From: Pseudomonas putida
GTDB taxonomy: Bacteria; Pseudomonadota; Gammaproteobacteria; Pseudomonadales; Pseudomonadaceae
DNA: 64,000 nt
Direction: 5' to 3'
NCBI RefSeq assembly: GCF_016406145.1
Contig: NZ_CP066306.1
Span: forward strand, 124,001 to 188,000
Positions 33,955 through 42,137 of the stretch are shown in pieces. How positions within the stretch are numbered: the first letter of the stretch is position 1; each line of letters starts with the position of its first letter. Under the pieces are notes generated by a model. That model had not been told where the DNA came from and did not search any database. It worked only from the letters and a program-made list of their open reading frames with translations. The position numbers and the translations under genes are program-made.

Positions 33955-35295
33955 TCAGTCGAGCTTGAGCACCTTGGCCAGCACGATCTTGGGCCCTTTC
34001 ATCTTCTTGATGATGATGCGCAGGCCTTCGACTTCCAGCACTTCCTCTTCCTCAGGCACGCGCTTGAGCGTTTCGTAGATAAGCCCGGCCAGAGTTTCCG
34101 CTTCGATGTGGTCAAGGTCGATGCCCAGCAGGCGCTCCACCTTGAACAGCGGCGTGTCGCCACGCACCAGCAGTTTGCCTGGCTGGTAGGCCAGGATGCC
34201 GCGCTCGGTCTTGCGGTGTTCGTCCTGAATGTCGCCCACCAGCACTTCCAGCACATCTTCCATGGTCAGGTAGCCGATCACCTTGCCATCGGCTTCCTCG
34301 ACCAGCACGAAGTGCGCACCGCCCTTGCGGAACTGCTCCAGCAGCTGGGACAACGGCATGTGCCGCGATACACGCTCCAGTGGGCGGGCCAGGTCTTCGA
34401 GGTCGACGGTTTCGGGCAGGTGCTCGAGCTCGGCCAGTTCCAGCAGCAGATCCTTGATGTGCAAAAGCCCGGTGAACTCCTCACGCTCGGCGTCGTACAG
34501 CGGATAGCGGCTGAACTTGTGGCGGCGCACCAGAGCCAGGATTTCCTTGAGTGGCGCATGGGCGTCGATGCTGACCATGTCTTCGCGCGAGTTGGCCCAG
34601 TCGACTACTTCCAGCTCGCCCATTTCCACGGCCGAGGCCAGTACACGCATACCCTGGTCGCTCGGGTCCTGGCCACGGCTGGAGTGCAGGATCAGCTTGA
34701 GCTCTTCACGGCTGTAATGGTGCTCGTGGTGCGGGCCAGGCTCGCCCTGGCCGGCAAAGCGCAGGATGGTGTTGGCACTGGCGTTGAGCAGGTAGATGGC
34801 CGGGTACATCAGCCAGTAGAACAGGTAAAGCGGCACCGCAGTCCACAGCGACAACAGTTCGGGCTTGCGGATCGCCCAGGATTTGGGCGCCAGCTCACCG
34901 ACCACGATGTGCAGGTACGAGATGACGAAGAAGGCGACGAAGAACGAGACACCCTTGATCAACTCTGGCGTGTCCACGCCCAGGTACGCCAGCAGCGGCT
35001 CTAGCAGGTGGGCGAATGCCGGCTCACCGACCCAGCCAAGGCCCAGAGAGGCGAGGGTGATACCCAGCTGGCAGGCCGACAGGTAGGCGTCGAGCTGGTT
35101 ATGTACCTTGCGCAGGATGCTGCCGCGCCAGCCGTGCTGCTCTGCAATGGATTCGACACGCGTTGAGCGCAGCTTGACCATGGCGAACTCGGCGGCTACG
35201 AAAAAGCCGTTGAGCAGCACCAGGAACAGGGCAAAGAGAATCATGCCGAAATCGGCGAATAACGAGGTGAGGCTGATACCAGGGGAAGGGTCCAT
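33955..35295 (-). CDS. CNNM/CorC-type membrane protein (hemolysin family)
   Basis: A 446-aa membrane protein: DUF21/CNNM transmembrane domain (four helices, about 1-190, with FALFLVLLNGFFVAAEFAMV and VGELAPKSWAIRKPE), a CBS pair (about 210-335, with FSRYPLYDAEREEFTGLLHI and VIGYLTMEDVLEVLVGDI) and a C-terminal CorC_HlyC domain (about 350-440). Relatives are linked to magnesium, cobalt or sodium transport; 'hemolysin' is an old label. It lies downstream of phoR on the same strand, beyond the phoR terminator. Confidence 0.9.
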   Translation of the reverse strand: MDPSPGISLTSLFADFGMILFALFLVLLNGFFVAAEFAMVKLRSTRVESIAEQHGWRGSILRKVHNQLDAYLSACQLGITLASLGLGWVGEPAFAHLLEPLLAYLGVDTPELIKGVSFFVAFFVISYLHIVVGELAPKSWAIRKPELLSLWTAVPLYLFYWLMYPAIYLLNASANTILRFAGQGEPGPHHEHHYSREELKLILHSSRGQDPSDQGMRVLASAVEMGELEVVDWANSREDMVSIDAHAPLKEILALVRRHKFSRYPLYDAEREEFTGLLHIKDLLLELAELEHLPETVDLEDLARPLERVSRHMPLSQLLEQFRKGGAHFVLVEEADGKVIGYLTMEDVLEVLVGDIQDEHRKTERGILAYQPGKLLVRGDTPLFKVERLLGIDLDHIEAETLAGLIYETLKRVPEEEEVLEVEGLRIIIKKMKGPKIVLAKVLKLD

Positions 35296-35333
35296 GATGG
35301 ATTTTTTACGGGGTCCGTCTTTGGGAAAGGTAG

Positions 35334-35360
35334 AAAAAAAGTGCCAGCTTTTGCTGGCAC
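35334..35360 (-). terminator. terminator of phoBR
   Basis: On the minus strand an 8-bp stem (gtgccagc/gctggcac, 35341-35360) with a 4-nt loop is followed by seven T residues (35340-35334). It ends the phoB-phoR unit, about 50 bp after phoR. Confidence 0.88.
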
Positions 35361-35411
35361 AGGGGGGTCAATGTAGCGGCTGGGGCAGCAAAAGCAAAGT
35401 GGCCCTTGGAA

Positions 35412-36719
35412 TCAAGCGTCACCGTTAGCCAGTTGTGCGGGGGCAAAGTGACAGGTGAAGGTACTGCCATGGCCCGGTACGCTGCTGATCTCAAGGCGCC
35501 CGCGATGGCGCATGAGCACATGCTTGACGATCGCCAGCCCCAGGCCGGTACCTCCGGTGTTGGAGGCGCGGCTGGAGTCGACGCGGTAGAAACGTTCGGT
35601 CAGCCGCGGCAGGTGCTTGGCGTCGATACCGACTCCCGAGTCCTGCACTGACAGGTGGGCGCCCTGGTCGTCGGCCCACCAGCGGATACGGATGTTGCCT
35701 TCGTCCCGGGTGTACTTCACCGCGTTGAACACCAAGTTGGAGAAAGCGCTGCGCAACTCTGACTCGCTGCCTTTGAGGCGAAGGCCCGGCGCGGCCTCCA
35801 GGGTAATGCGCTGGTTGCGCGGCCCGGACAGCGCCTGGGCGTCGTTCATGATCGCGCCGAGCAGGGTGTCGACTGCCACCGGCTGGTTGTCCGACGGGTA
35901 ATCGGTCGCTTCCAGCTTGGCCAGCAGCAGCAGGTCGTTGAGCAACGTCTGCATGCGCGAACCTTGCTGACTCATCTGCTGCAACGCCCGGTTCCAGCGG
36001 GGGTTAACGTCTTCGACGTTATCCAGCAGGGTTTCCAGGTAGCCGGCAATCACCGTCAGCGGTGTACGCAACTCGTGCGAGACGTTAGCCACGAAGTCCT
36101 TGCGCATCTGTTCGAGCTGATGGATGCGAGTAACGTCGCGCACCAGCATCAGGTGTTCGTTGTTGCCGTAGCGGGTGAGGTGCAGTTGCACGCGCATGCG
36201 GTCATTGATGGGGGAGGGAATTTCCAGCGGTTCGGCAAAGTTTTGCGACTCGAAGTATTCCTTGAAGCGTGGGTGGCGTACCAGGTTGGTGACCGGCTGG
36301 CCGCCATCCTGCGGCGTCTTGAAGCCCAACAGGGTTTCTGCGGCGCGGTTCCACCATTCCAGGTTACCGTCGCTGTCGAGCATGATCACCGCGTCGCGCA
36401 GTGCGGCGGTGGACTCCTGCACCCGGTCGATCACTGCCTGCAGACGGCCGCGTACGCGCTGGTCGCGTCGTTGCAGGTGGTAGATGCTGTCGAACACCTC
36501 GCCCCACAGGCCATAGCCGTCGGGCGGTGCCTCGTCGGGCTGATGGTTGCGCAGCCAGTCATGCAGGCGCAGCAACTGTTTGAGGGTCCAGCCCAGGTAG
36601 AAGCCCAGGCCGATGGCCAGGCTCCATCCGTAAAAACCGCTGACCAGGCCGCCTATCAAGCAGACAGTGATCAGCAGGAGCAGGTGGCGAATGAGGGTTG
36701 CGTGCCAGTTCTGGTTCAA
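35412..36719 (-). CDS. phoR: phosphate regulon sensor kinase
   Basis: Membrane histidine kinase of 435 aa that phosphorylates PhoB when phosphate is low. Two N-terminal helices (LLLLITVCLIGGLVSGFYG, then LAIGLGFYLGW), a PAS domain (about 100-195: AALRDAVIMLDSDGNLEWWN), the H-box FVANVSHELRTPLTVIAGYL, N-box FSNLVFNAVKYT and G-boxes VQDSGVGID and GTGLGLAIVKHV. The start is TTG, supported by AAGGA 8 nt upstream and by the PhoR family N-terminus; no ATG fits. It follows phoB with a repeat-filled spacer. Confidence 0.95.
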   Translation of the reverse strand: MNQNWHATLIRHLLLLITVCLIGGLVSGFYGWSLAIGLGFYLGWTLKQLLRLHDWLRNHQPDEAPPDGYGLWGEVFDSIYHLQRRDQRVRGRLQAVIDRVQESTAALRDAVIMLDSDGNLEWWNRAAETLLGFKTPQDGGQPVTNLVRHPRFKEYFESQNFAEPLEIPSPINDRMRVQLHLTRYGNNEHLMLVRDVTRIHQLEQMRKDFVANVSHELRTPLTVIAGYLETLLDNVEDVNPRWNRALQQMSQQGSRMQTLLNDLLLLAKLEATDYPSDNQPVAVDTLLGAIMNDAQALSGPRNQRITLEAAPGLRLKGSESELRSAFSNLVFNAVKYTRDEGNIRIRWWADDQGAHLSVQDSGVGIDAKHLPRLTERFYRVDSSRASNTGGTGLGLAIVKHVLMRHRGRLEISSVPGHGSTFTCHFAPAQLANGDA

Positions 36720-36747
36720 TTGACAGATCCTTCGGATCCAGCCGCAG

Positions 36748-36857
36748 GCTGCAAGCGATAAGCTGCAAGATGAAGCGGATCGGTGATGCTGATAGTCCTT
36801 TGTCTAGCCTGGATGCTGCTTGTTTTCCTTGCAGCTTGAGGCTTGAAGCTCGCAGCT
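36748..36857. repeat. Pho-spacer repeat 3 (phoB-phoR), inverted pair
   Basis: Left arm 36748-36769 and right arm 36828-36849 are inverted copies with 18 of 22 bases matching, both built on the same cttgcagctt unit as the pst spacers. The right copy runs on (aagctcgcagct) into the phoB stop codon at 36856-36858. Confidence 0.75.
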
Positions 36858-37545
36858 AGCTTTTGGTCGAGAAGCGGTAGCCAGTGCCCCGGACGGTTTG
36901 TACCAGATTTTCGTAGGCTTCACCCAGTGCCTTGCGCAGGCGGCGGATGTGCACATCGACGGTGCGCTCCTCGACGTAGACGTTGCCGCCCCAGACTTGG
37001 TCGAGCAACTGGCCCCGGGTGTAGGCGCGTTCCTGGTGGGTCATGAAGAACTGCAGCAGGCGGTATTCGGTGGGACCCATTTCGGCCGGTTTGCCGTCGA
37101 TGGTCACGCGGTGGCTGATCGGGTCGAGCAGCAGGCCGCCGACTTCGATCGGGGCTTCGCTGTCGCTCGGGCCAGCGCGGCGCAGTACGGCTTTCAGGCG
37201 CGCCACCAGTTCCCGAGGCGAAAAGGGTTTGGTGATGTAGTCGTCGGCGCCGACTTCCAGGCCCTGGATCTTGTTGTCCTCTTCGCCCTTGGCGGTGAGC
37301 ATGATGATCGGGATATCGCCGGTGAGCTCATCGCGCTTGAGGCGGCGAGCCAACTCGATGCCGGAGGTGCCCGGCAGCATCCAGTCGAGCAGGATCAGAT
37401 CCGGTTTACGGTCGACAATGATTGCGTGGGCCTGTTGGGAGTTCTCGGCTTCCAGGCAGTCATAGCCGGCCATTTCCAATGCAACGGCGATCATCTCGCG
37501 AATGGGCGCTTCGTCGTCGACGATCAGAATGTTTCTGCCAACCAT
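36856..37545 (-). CDS. phoB: phosphate regulon response regulator
   Basis: OmpR-family regulator of 229 aa that activates the Pho regulon. Receiver domain with DDE acidic pocket, phospho-acceptor in [14 protein letters not shown], and Lys in [18 protein letters not shown]-terminal winged helix with [19 protein letters not shown] and [14 protein letters not shown]. The start [11 protein letters not shown] is chosen because GGAGAGG lies just upstream; a longer reading from 37584 adds an unrelated tail. A probable Pho box precedes it, indicating autoregulation. Confidence 0.97.
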   Translation of the reverse strand: MVGRNILIVDDEAPIREMIAVALEMAGYDCLEAENSQQAHAIIVDRKPDLILLDWMLPGTSGIELARRLKRDELTGDIPIIMLTAKGEEDNKIQGLEVGADDYITKPFSPRELVARLKAVLRRAGPSDSEAPIEVGGLLLDPISHRVTIDGKPAEMGPTEYRLLQFFMTHQERAYTRGQLLDQVWGGNVYVEERTVDVHIRRLRKALGEAYENLVQTVRGTGYRFSTKS

Positions 37546-37598
37546 GCTGTAAACCTCTCCTGGAATGTCGTGTCTGGCCCGCATTAGATAACGGAATT

Positions 37599-37616
37599 AT
37601 TGCAGCTGTGTGACAG
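37599..37616 (-). promoter_or_regulatory. probable Pho box of phoB
   Basis: On the minus strand ctgtcac, 4 nt, ctgcaat (6 and 5 of 7 matches to CTGTCAT), followed after 8 nt by tatcta as a -10. The site is about 55 bp from the phoB start codon. Weaker than the pst boxes, as expected for autoregulation. Confidence 0.55.
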
Positions 37617-37719
37617 GGCGTTGGCCATTCTGGCGACATTGCATGACTGGGCTAGGCTAGAAGGGGCTGCCGCGGCGGCTGTTCGAACTCACTCCACCCC
37701 CGAATTCACGGTGATTCCA

Positions 37720-38091
37720 ATGACACGACACACGCTGAGCTGGATGGCCCTTTGTGCTGCAATGGCACTGCCCGGGGTAGCGTCGGCCCACCATGCCATG
37801 GAGAAGGACGGCATGTGGGTCGACCATGCGGGTATGACGTTGTACACCTTCGACAAGGATGCTGGCGGCAAGTCGATGTGCAACGGTGAGTGCGCCGCCA
37901 ACTGGCCGCCGCTGCTGGTCAAGGCCGATGACGAGCCTGCCAAGGACAAGTGGTCGGTGGTGATGCGCGACGACGGCAAGAAACAGTGGGCTTATGACGG
38001 CAAGCCTCTTTATACCTTTGTGAAGGACAAAAAGGCTGGGGACATGACAGGTGATGGCTTGAAAGACGTCTGGCACGTCGCCAAGCCTTGA
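37720..38091 (+). CDS. COG4315-type secreted repeat protein
   Basis: Exported 123-aa protein with a signal peptide (LSWMALCAAMALPGVASA) and two copies of the COG4315 'predicted lipoprotein' repeat: GMWVDHAGMTLYTFDKD with MCNGECAANWPPLLVKA, and WAYDGKPLYTFVKDKKAGDM. There is no lipobox Cys, so it is probably soluble in the periplasm. Two Cys in the CNGEC segment may form a disulfide. Function unknown; divergent from phoB. Confidence 0.85.
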   Translation: MTRHTLSWMALCAAMALPGVASAHHAMEKDGMWVDHAGMTLYTFDKDAGGKSMCNGECAANWPPLLVKADDEPAKDKWSVVMRDDGKKQWAYDGKPLYTFVKDKKAGDMTGDGLKDVWHVAKP

Positions 38092-38121
38092 GATGGCTGG
38101 GCCCGATTTGCGACCCGATCG

Positions 38122-38155
38122 CCGGCAAGCCAGCTCCCACAGGGTGGCTTGCCGG
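38122..38155. repeat. REP-like hairpin
   Basis: ccggcaagcca (38122-38132) and tggcttgccgg (38145-38155), an 11-bp perfect stem with a 12-nt loop holding ctcccacag, typical of small P. putida intergenic palindromes. It lies 9 bp beyond the ubiA stop, between convergent genes. Confidence 0.65.
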
Positions 38156-38163
38156 GGTTGTGT

Positions 38164-39054
38164 TCAGCGCAGGGCGTAATCGAGCACCACACCCATGAAC
38201 ACCAGCAGCCCCGCCCAGTGGTTGTGAAGAAACGCCTTGAAGCACGACTCTCTGTCCAGCTTGCGCGTCGACCAGTACTCCCAGGCAAAGCACAGGGCGG
38301 CGCCCAGCAGCCCAAGATGGAACCAGCCACCCAGCTCGAAGCGGCTCCCCGCCAGCAACAGGCAGCCCAGCGACAGCATCTGCAGGGTCAGGATGATCAT
38401 CCGGTCGGATTCGCCGAACAGGATCGCGGTCGATTTCACCCCGATTTTCAGGTCATCGTCCCGGTCGACCATGGCGTAGTAGGTATCGTAGCCCACCGTC
38501 CACAGCAGGTTGGCGATGTACAGCAGCCAGGCGCTGGCCGGCAACTCGCCGCCGGCGGCAGTGAAGGCCATGGGGATACCCCAGGAATACGCAGCCCCCA
38601 GCACCACCTGCGGGTAATAGGTGTAGCGCTTCATGAACGGGTAACAGAACGCCAAAGCCACCGCGCCGAATGACAGCCACACGGTCTTGCTGTTGGTACA
38701 CAGCACCAGCAGGAAGCTCACCGCCACCAGGATCCCGAACAGCGCCAGCGCCTCGCGTGGCTTGACCCGCCCACTGGCCAGCGGGCGGTCGGCGGTGCGT
38801 TTGACGTGGCCATCGACCTTGCGATCGGCGAAGTCATTGATGCAGCAGCCAGCGGCACGCATCAGCACCACGCCTAGGCCGAAGATCAGCACGTTGGCCA
38901 AGGTGGGCGAACCAAGGCCTGCAATCCACACCGCCGTCAGGGTCGGCCACAGCAGCAGGTAGATGCCGATCGGCCGGTCCATGCGGCTGAGCTGGATGAA
39001 GTCCCAGGCGCGCGGGTGCACGCGGTTGAGCGACTTGAGCAGTTGCAGGTACAT
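38164..39054 (-). CDS. ubiA: 4-hydroxybenzoate octaprenyltransferase
   Basis: Membrane prenyltransferase that joins the polyprenyl chain to 4-hydroxybenzoate in ubiquinone synthesis. It is 296 aa with about eight to nine helices. The first Asp-rich motif [19 protein letters not shown] and second motif [19 protein letters not shown] are diagnostic. The start [14 protein letters not shown] follows GGAGGA. Its ATG overlaps the ubiC stop by 1 nt (TGATG), so the two enzymes acting in sequence are translationally coupled. Confidence 0.96.
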   Translation of the reverse strand: MYLQLLKSLNRVHPRAWDFIQLSRMDRPIGIYLLLWPTLTAVWIAGLGSPTLANVLIFGLGVVLMRAAGCCINDFADRKVDGHVKRTADRPLASGRVKPREALALFGILVAVSFLLVLCTNSKTVWLSFGAVALAFCYPFMKRYTYYPQVVLGAAYSWGIPMAFTAAGGELPASAWLLYIANLLWTVGYDTYYAMVDRDDDLKIGVKSTAILFGESDRMIILTLQMLSLGCLLLAGSRFELGGWFHLGLLGAALCFAWEYWSTRKLDRESCFKAFLHNHWAGLLVFMGVVLDYALR

Positions 39055-39611
39055 CAGCAGTTTTCCTCCTTGGCTGCTTGCCACAGTGCCGGCAGGAATA
39101 CTTCGGCCACCAGCAGATCGAGGCCATCGCGCTCGAAGCGCGAGCGCCGCCCCCACAACCCTGCATGGGCCGCTTCGACAGGTAACCACTGCTGTGGATA
39201 AGTGCACACTTCAATGGGGTGACGGATGAACGCCTGGTCGCAGAACAACAACTCGCCCAGCGAACGGCTGCCCAAGGTTTCCAGGTGCAAACCGCCGCGT
39301 TCCAGGGCGCTACGGCTGGCCACGCTGCGGGCGAAGACCCAAGGCTGACCATGGCCGCGCAAGTACACCTCGCGCACCCAGCCTTCAGCGCCTGGCGCGA
39401 TACCCAGCGCCAGGCATTCGTCATCGCGCAGCGCCTGCCAGCCCTCGAACAGCGGAGTCACGCTGAAATGATCGTGAGACAGTCGGGTAAGGCGGCGAGT
39501 CAGGGAACCTTCGTCGAACAGCCAGTCGAGGGCAGGCTGGTCGGTATCGACCGCCAGTTGTGGATACGCCAGCCACGCGACAGCGGCTGCTTGCGGGGAT
39601 TCGTACGACAC
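39054..39611 (-). CDS. ubiC: chorismate lyase
   Basis: Makes 4-hydroxybenzoate and pyruvate from chorismate, the first step of ubiquinone synthesis. It is 185 aa with the UbiC pattern [19 protein letters not shown] near the N-terminus, [19 protein letters not shown], and [18 protein letters not shown]. The start codon is GTG (MSYESPQ) and no clear Shine-Dalgarno is seen, so translation may be weak. The product feeds directly to UbiA, encoded next. Confidence 0.93.
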   Translation of the reverse strand: MSYESPQAAAVAWLAYPQLAVDTDQPALDWLFDEGSLTRRLTRLSHDHFSVTPLFEGWQALRDDECLALGIAPGAEGWVREVYLRGHGQPWVFARSVASRSALERGGLHLETLGSRSLGELLFCDQAFIRHPIEVCTYPQQWLPVEAAHAGLWGRRSRFERDGLDLLVAEVFLPALWQAAKEENC

Positions 39612-39742
39612 GTCGATATGCTTGATTACAGCCAGAGAGGCGGCGAGCTTAGCATGATTGCCCCAACTGCTTGCATAATGCCCGCGTAAGGGCCCTGAGC
39701 CCGCATGACAAAGCCTGAGCCTGTACCGAGGAACGACAAATC

Positions 39743-39910
39743 ATGAAGAAGTGGCAGTGTATTGTCTGTGGCCTGATCTACGACGAGGCCCAAGGATGGC
39801 CGGATGACGGCATCGCGCCGGGTACCCGCTGGGAGGATGTGCCGCAAGATTGGCTGTGCCCCGATTGCGGCGTTGGCAAAAGCGACTTTGAAATGATCGC
39901 CATCGGCTGA
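39743..39910 (+). CDS. rubA: rubredoxin
   Basis: Small iron-sulfur electron carrier of 55 aa. The two Cys pairs that hold the single Fe are plain: [19 protein letters not shown] and [16 protein letters not shown], with the family stretch [14 protein letters not shown] between. ATG follows GAGGAACG. The reductase gene begins 34 bp downstream, so this is its likely partner. Related strains carry two rubredoxin genes here; only one is present in this window. It may serve alkane hydroxylation or oxidative-stress reactions. Confidence 0.96.
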   Translation: MKKWQCIVCGLIYDEAQGWPDDGIAPGTRWEDVPQDWLCPDCGVGKSDFEMIAIG

Positions 39911-39944
39911 TCGCAATGCTGTTCAACCAAGAGGAAAGCACGAA

Positions 39945-41093
39945 ATGACGTCCCCCGTGGTCATCATTGGGACCGGCCTGGCCGGCTACAACCTGGCCCG
40001 TGAGTTTCGCAAGCTCGATGGCGAGACGCCGCTGCTGCTGATTACGGCCGACGACGGTCGCTCCTATTCCAAGCCCATGCTCTCCACTGGCTTCGCCAAG
40101 CAAAAGGACGCGGATGGCCTGTGCATGGCCGAGCCGGGGGCCATGGCCGAGCAACTCAAGGCGGTTATCCGCACCCACACGCGTATCAGCGGTATCGACC
40201 CTGGCCACAAGCGCCTGTGGATTGGCGAAGAAGCGGTGGAGTATCGCGATCTGGTGCTGGCCTGGGGTGCGCAGACCGTGCAAGTGCCGGTCGAGGGCGA
40301 CGGGGCTGATCATGTGTTCCCGGTCAATGATCTGGAAGACTACGCACGTTTGCGTGCTGCCGCAGCTGGCAAGCAGCGTGTTCTGATCCTCGGAGCCGGC
40401 CTGATCGGCTGCGAGTTCGCCAATGACATGCGCCTGGGTGGTTTTGAGGTCGATGTGGTGGCACCGTGCGAGCAGGTCATGCCGACCCTGTTGCATCCTG
40501 CCGCTGCCGCTGCCGTTCAGAGCGGGTTGCAAGGGCTGGGCGTGCGTTTTCACCTGGGCCCCGTACTCACTCGCCTGCAGCGGGTTAGCGAAGGCCTTGA
40601 GGCGCACTTGTCCGACGGCAGCGTGATCGCCTGCGACCTGGTGGTATCGGCCATCGGCCTGCGCCCACGCACCGACCTTGCCGCTGCAGCCGGCCTGCAG
40701 ACCAACCGCGGCGTAGTCGTGGACCGCCAACTGCGCACCTCCCACGGCAACATTTTCGCGCTGGGCGACTGCGCAGAGGTCGAAGGCATCAACCTGCTCT
40801 ATGTGATGCCGTTGATGGCCTGCGCGCGAGCCTTGGCCCAGACGCTGACAGGCAACCCGACGCAGGTCAGTTACGGGCCGATGCCCATTACTGTGAAAAC
40901 ACCTGCTTGCCCTTTGGTGGTTTCGCCACTGCCACCTGGTCGTGAAGGTAACTGGCAGGTGCAAGGGCAGGGCAGTGACCTGAAAGTGCTCTGTCACGCT
41001 GCTGACGGCCAGCTGCTGGGCTATGCCCTGACAGGCAGCGCCGTCACGGAAAAACTGGCCCTGAACCGGCAGCTGCCTGCGCTGATGGCGTAA
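39945..41093 (+). CDS. rubredoxin-NAD(+) reductase
   Basis: FAD-dependent oxidoreductase of 382 aa that passes electrons from NADH to rubredoxin. N-terminal FAD motif [22 protein letters not shown]-binding motif [18 protein letters not shown] (about 146-163) and the second FAD motif [18 protein letters not shown] follows AAGAGGAAAG. It is co-directional with rubredoxin and makes a two-gene operon. Confidence 0.94.
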   Translation: MTSPVVIIGTGLAGYNLAREFRKLDGETPLLLITADDGRSYSKPMLSTGFAKQKDADGLCMAEPGAMAEQLKAVIRTHTRISGIDPGHKRLWIGEEAVEYRDLVLAWGAQTVQVPVEGDGADHVFPVNDLEDYARLRAAAAGKQRVLILGAGLIGCEFANDMRLGGFEVDVVAPCEQVMPTLLHPAAAAAVQSGLQGLGVRFHLGPVLTRLQRVSEGLEAHLSDGSVIACDLVVSAIGLRPRTDLAAAAGLQTNRGVVVDRQLRTSHGNIFALGDCAEVEGINLLYVMPLMACARALAQTLTGNPTQVSYGPMPITVKTPACPLVVSPLPPGREGNWQVQGQGSDLKVLCHAADGQLLGYALTGSAVTEKLALNRQLPALMA

Positions 41094-41281
41094 ACAGCGG
41101 GCGTTCTGTCGGATTTATCCTGTAGTTGACCGCACAATGGCCGCCCAGATACTGGCGCGGCCCCGGTCGGCGTGCCATTCTCACTTCCGTCTGCCGCAGA
41201 TTAGAGCCTGCGGTGCCTTGAACGCTGCCTCACGGGCAGCACGGCAATAACAACAAGAATTCCCGTCAAAGAGGCTTCATT

Positions 41282-41581
41282 ATGCGTAAACCAGAACTCG
41301 CCGCCGTCATCGCCGAAAAGGCCGATCTGACCAAGGAAAAGGCCAATCAGGTGCTCAATGCCATTCTCGACAGCATCACCGGTGCGCTGGACAAAGACAC
41401 CGTGACCCTCGTCGGCTTCGGCACTTTTGAAAAACGGCATCGCGGCGCCCGTACCGGCAAGAATCCTCAGACCGGTGAGCCGGTGAAAATCAAGGCCAGC
41501 AATACTGTGGCCTTCAAGCCTGGCAAAAACCTGCGTGAGAGCGTCAATGTGCCCGCCAAGCCGGCCAAGAAAGCCAAATGA
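41282..41581 (+). CDS. hupA: DNA-binding protein HU
   Basis: Nucleoid protein of 99 aa: helical dimerisation half (KPELAAVIAEKADLTKEKAN), the core VTLVGFGTFEKRHRGARTGKNPQTG with the DNA-binding arm, and a Lys/Ala/Pro-rich C-terminal tail (VPAKPAKKAK), which is longer than in E. coli HU. ATG follows AAAGAGG. Strong terminator downstream. Pseudomonads have several HU genes; position beside the rubredoxin genes matches the one usually called hupA. Confidence 0.93.
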   Translation: MRKPELAAVIAEKADLTKEKANQVLNAILDSITGALDKDTVTLVGFGTFEKRHRGARTGKNPQTGEPVKIKASNTVAFKPGKNLRESVNVPAKPAKKAK

Positions 41582-41607
41582 CCGACGTTTGACTTGCAGC
41601 CTCTGGT

Positions 41608-41640
41608 CAACGGGCGCCTCAGGGCGCCCGTTGTGCTTTC
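41608..41640 (+). terminator. terminator of hupA
   Basis: An 11-bp stem, caacgggcgcc (41608-41618) with ggcgcccgttg (41623-41633), 4-nt loop, followed by the moderately T-rich tgctttc. Confidence 0.75.
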
Positions 41641-41727
41641 GGAAAGCATCGTGCTGCGAGTCTGCGTAAATAGTTCAGGAAACGGATAAACTGCGCAGCT
41701 CAGTCATTTTTTATTCGAGGCGCGTTG

Positions 41728-42105
41728 ATGAAGTTCCGCTTTCTTCTCTGGGCCTTGGGGCTGTTGATGGCCCGGGCCAGCCGTAACAACCCGGCTTTTC
41801 AGCAGCAACTCAAGGACAAGGACCTGGTGTTCCAGATGCAGACGCTCGATGGCAAGGTTGCCCGGCACTTCATCGTCAATGGCGAGCGCATCAGCAGCAA
41901 AGGCGGCGCTCATCCGCAGCCAGCCTTTGCTATTGCCTTCAAGGACGCTGCCTATGGCTTCGCCACGATGCAGGCGGGCAACAAGCAGTTGGCGTTCATG
42001 CAGGGCATTCAGGACAAGAGCATCCAGATCAAGGGCAATCCGGCACTGGTGATGTGGTTCCAGGGTTTGATGAAATACCTGAAACCGAAGAAGAAAAAAG
42101 GCTGA
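41728..42105 (+). CDS. SCP2-like small protein
   Basis: A 125-aa protein with a short hydrophobic N-terminus (FRFLLWALGLLMARAS) and a body resembling the SCP2 sterol-carrier fold: LVFQMQTLDGKVARHFIVN, AFAIAFKDAAYGFATMQAG and KGNPALVMWFQGLMKYLKP, ending in a Lys-rich tail. SCP2 domains bind hydrophobic ligands such as acyl chains or isoprenoids. ATG at 41728 follows CGAGGCG. Such genes have been labelled 'helicase' in some annotations, but no helicase motif is present. Confidence 0.8.
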   Translation: MKFRFLLWALGLLMARASRNNPAFQQQLKDKDLVFQMQTLDGKVARHFIVNGERISSKGGAHPQPAFAIAFKDAAYGFATMQAGNKQLAFMQGIQDKSIQIKGNPALVMWFQGLMKYLKPKKKKG

Positions 42106-42111
42106 ATAGCT

Positions 42112-42136
42112 GGGGCTGCAGTGCAGCCCCAAAGTT
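42112..42136. terminator. terminator between SCP2-like and HDOD genes
   Basis: ggggctgca/tgcagcccc (42112-42130) followed by aaagtttt on the plus strand. It serves the convergent genes on both sides. Confidence 0.65.
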
Positions 42137-42137
42137 T

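Noticed and set aside
31890..35295. Response regulator, M23 peptidase and CorC-like gene as members of the Pho regulon
   Set aside because: They lie between phoU and phoR, but I find no Pho-box-like repeats before them and a strong terminator closes the pst operon.
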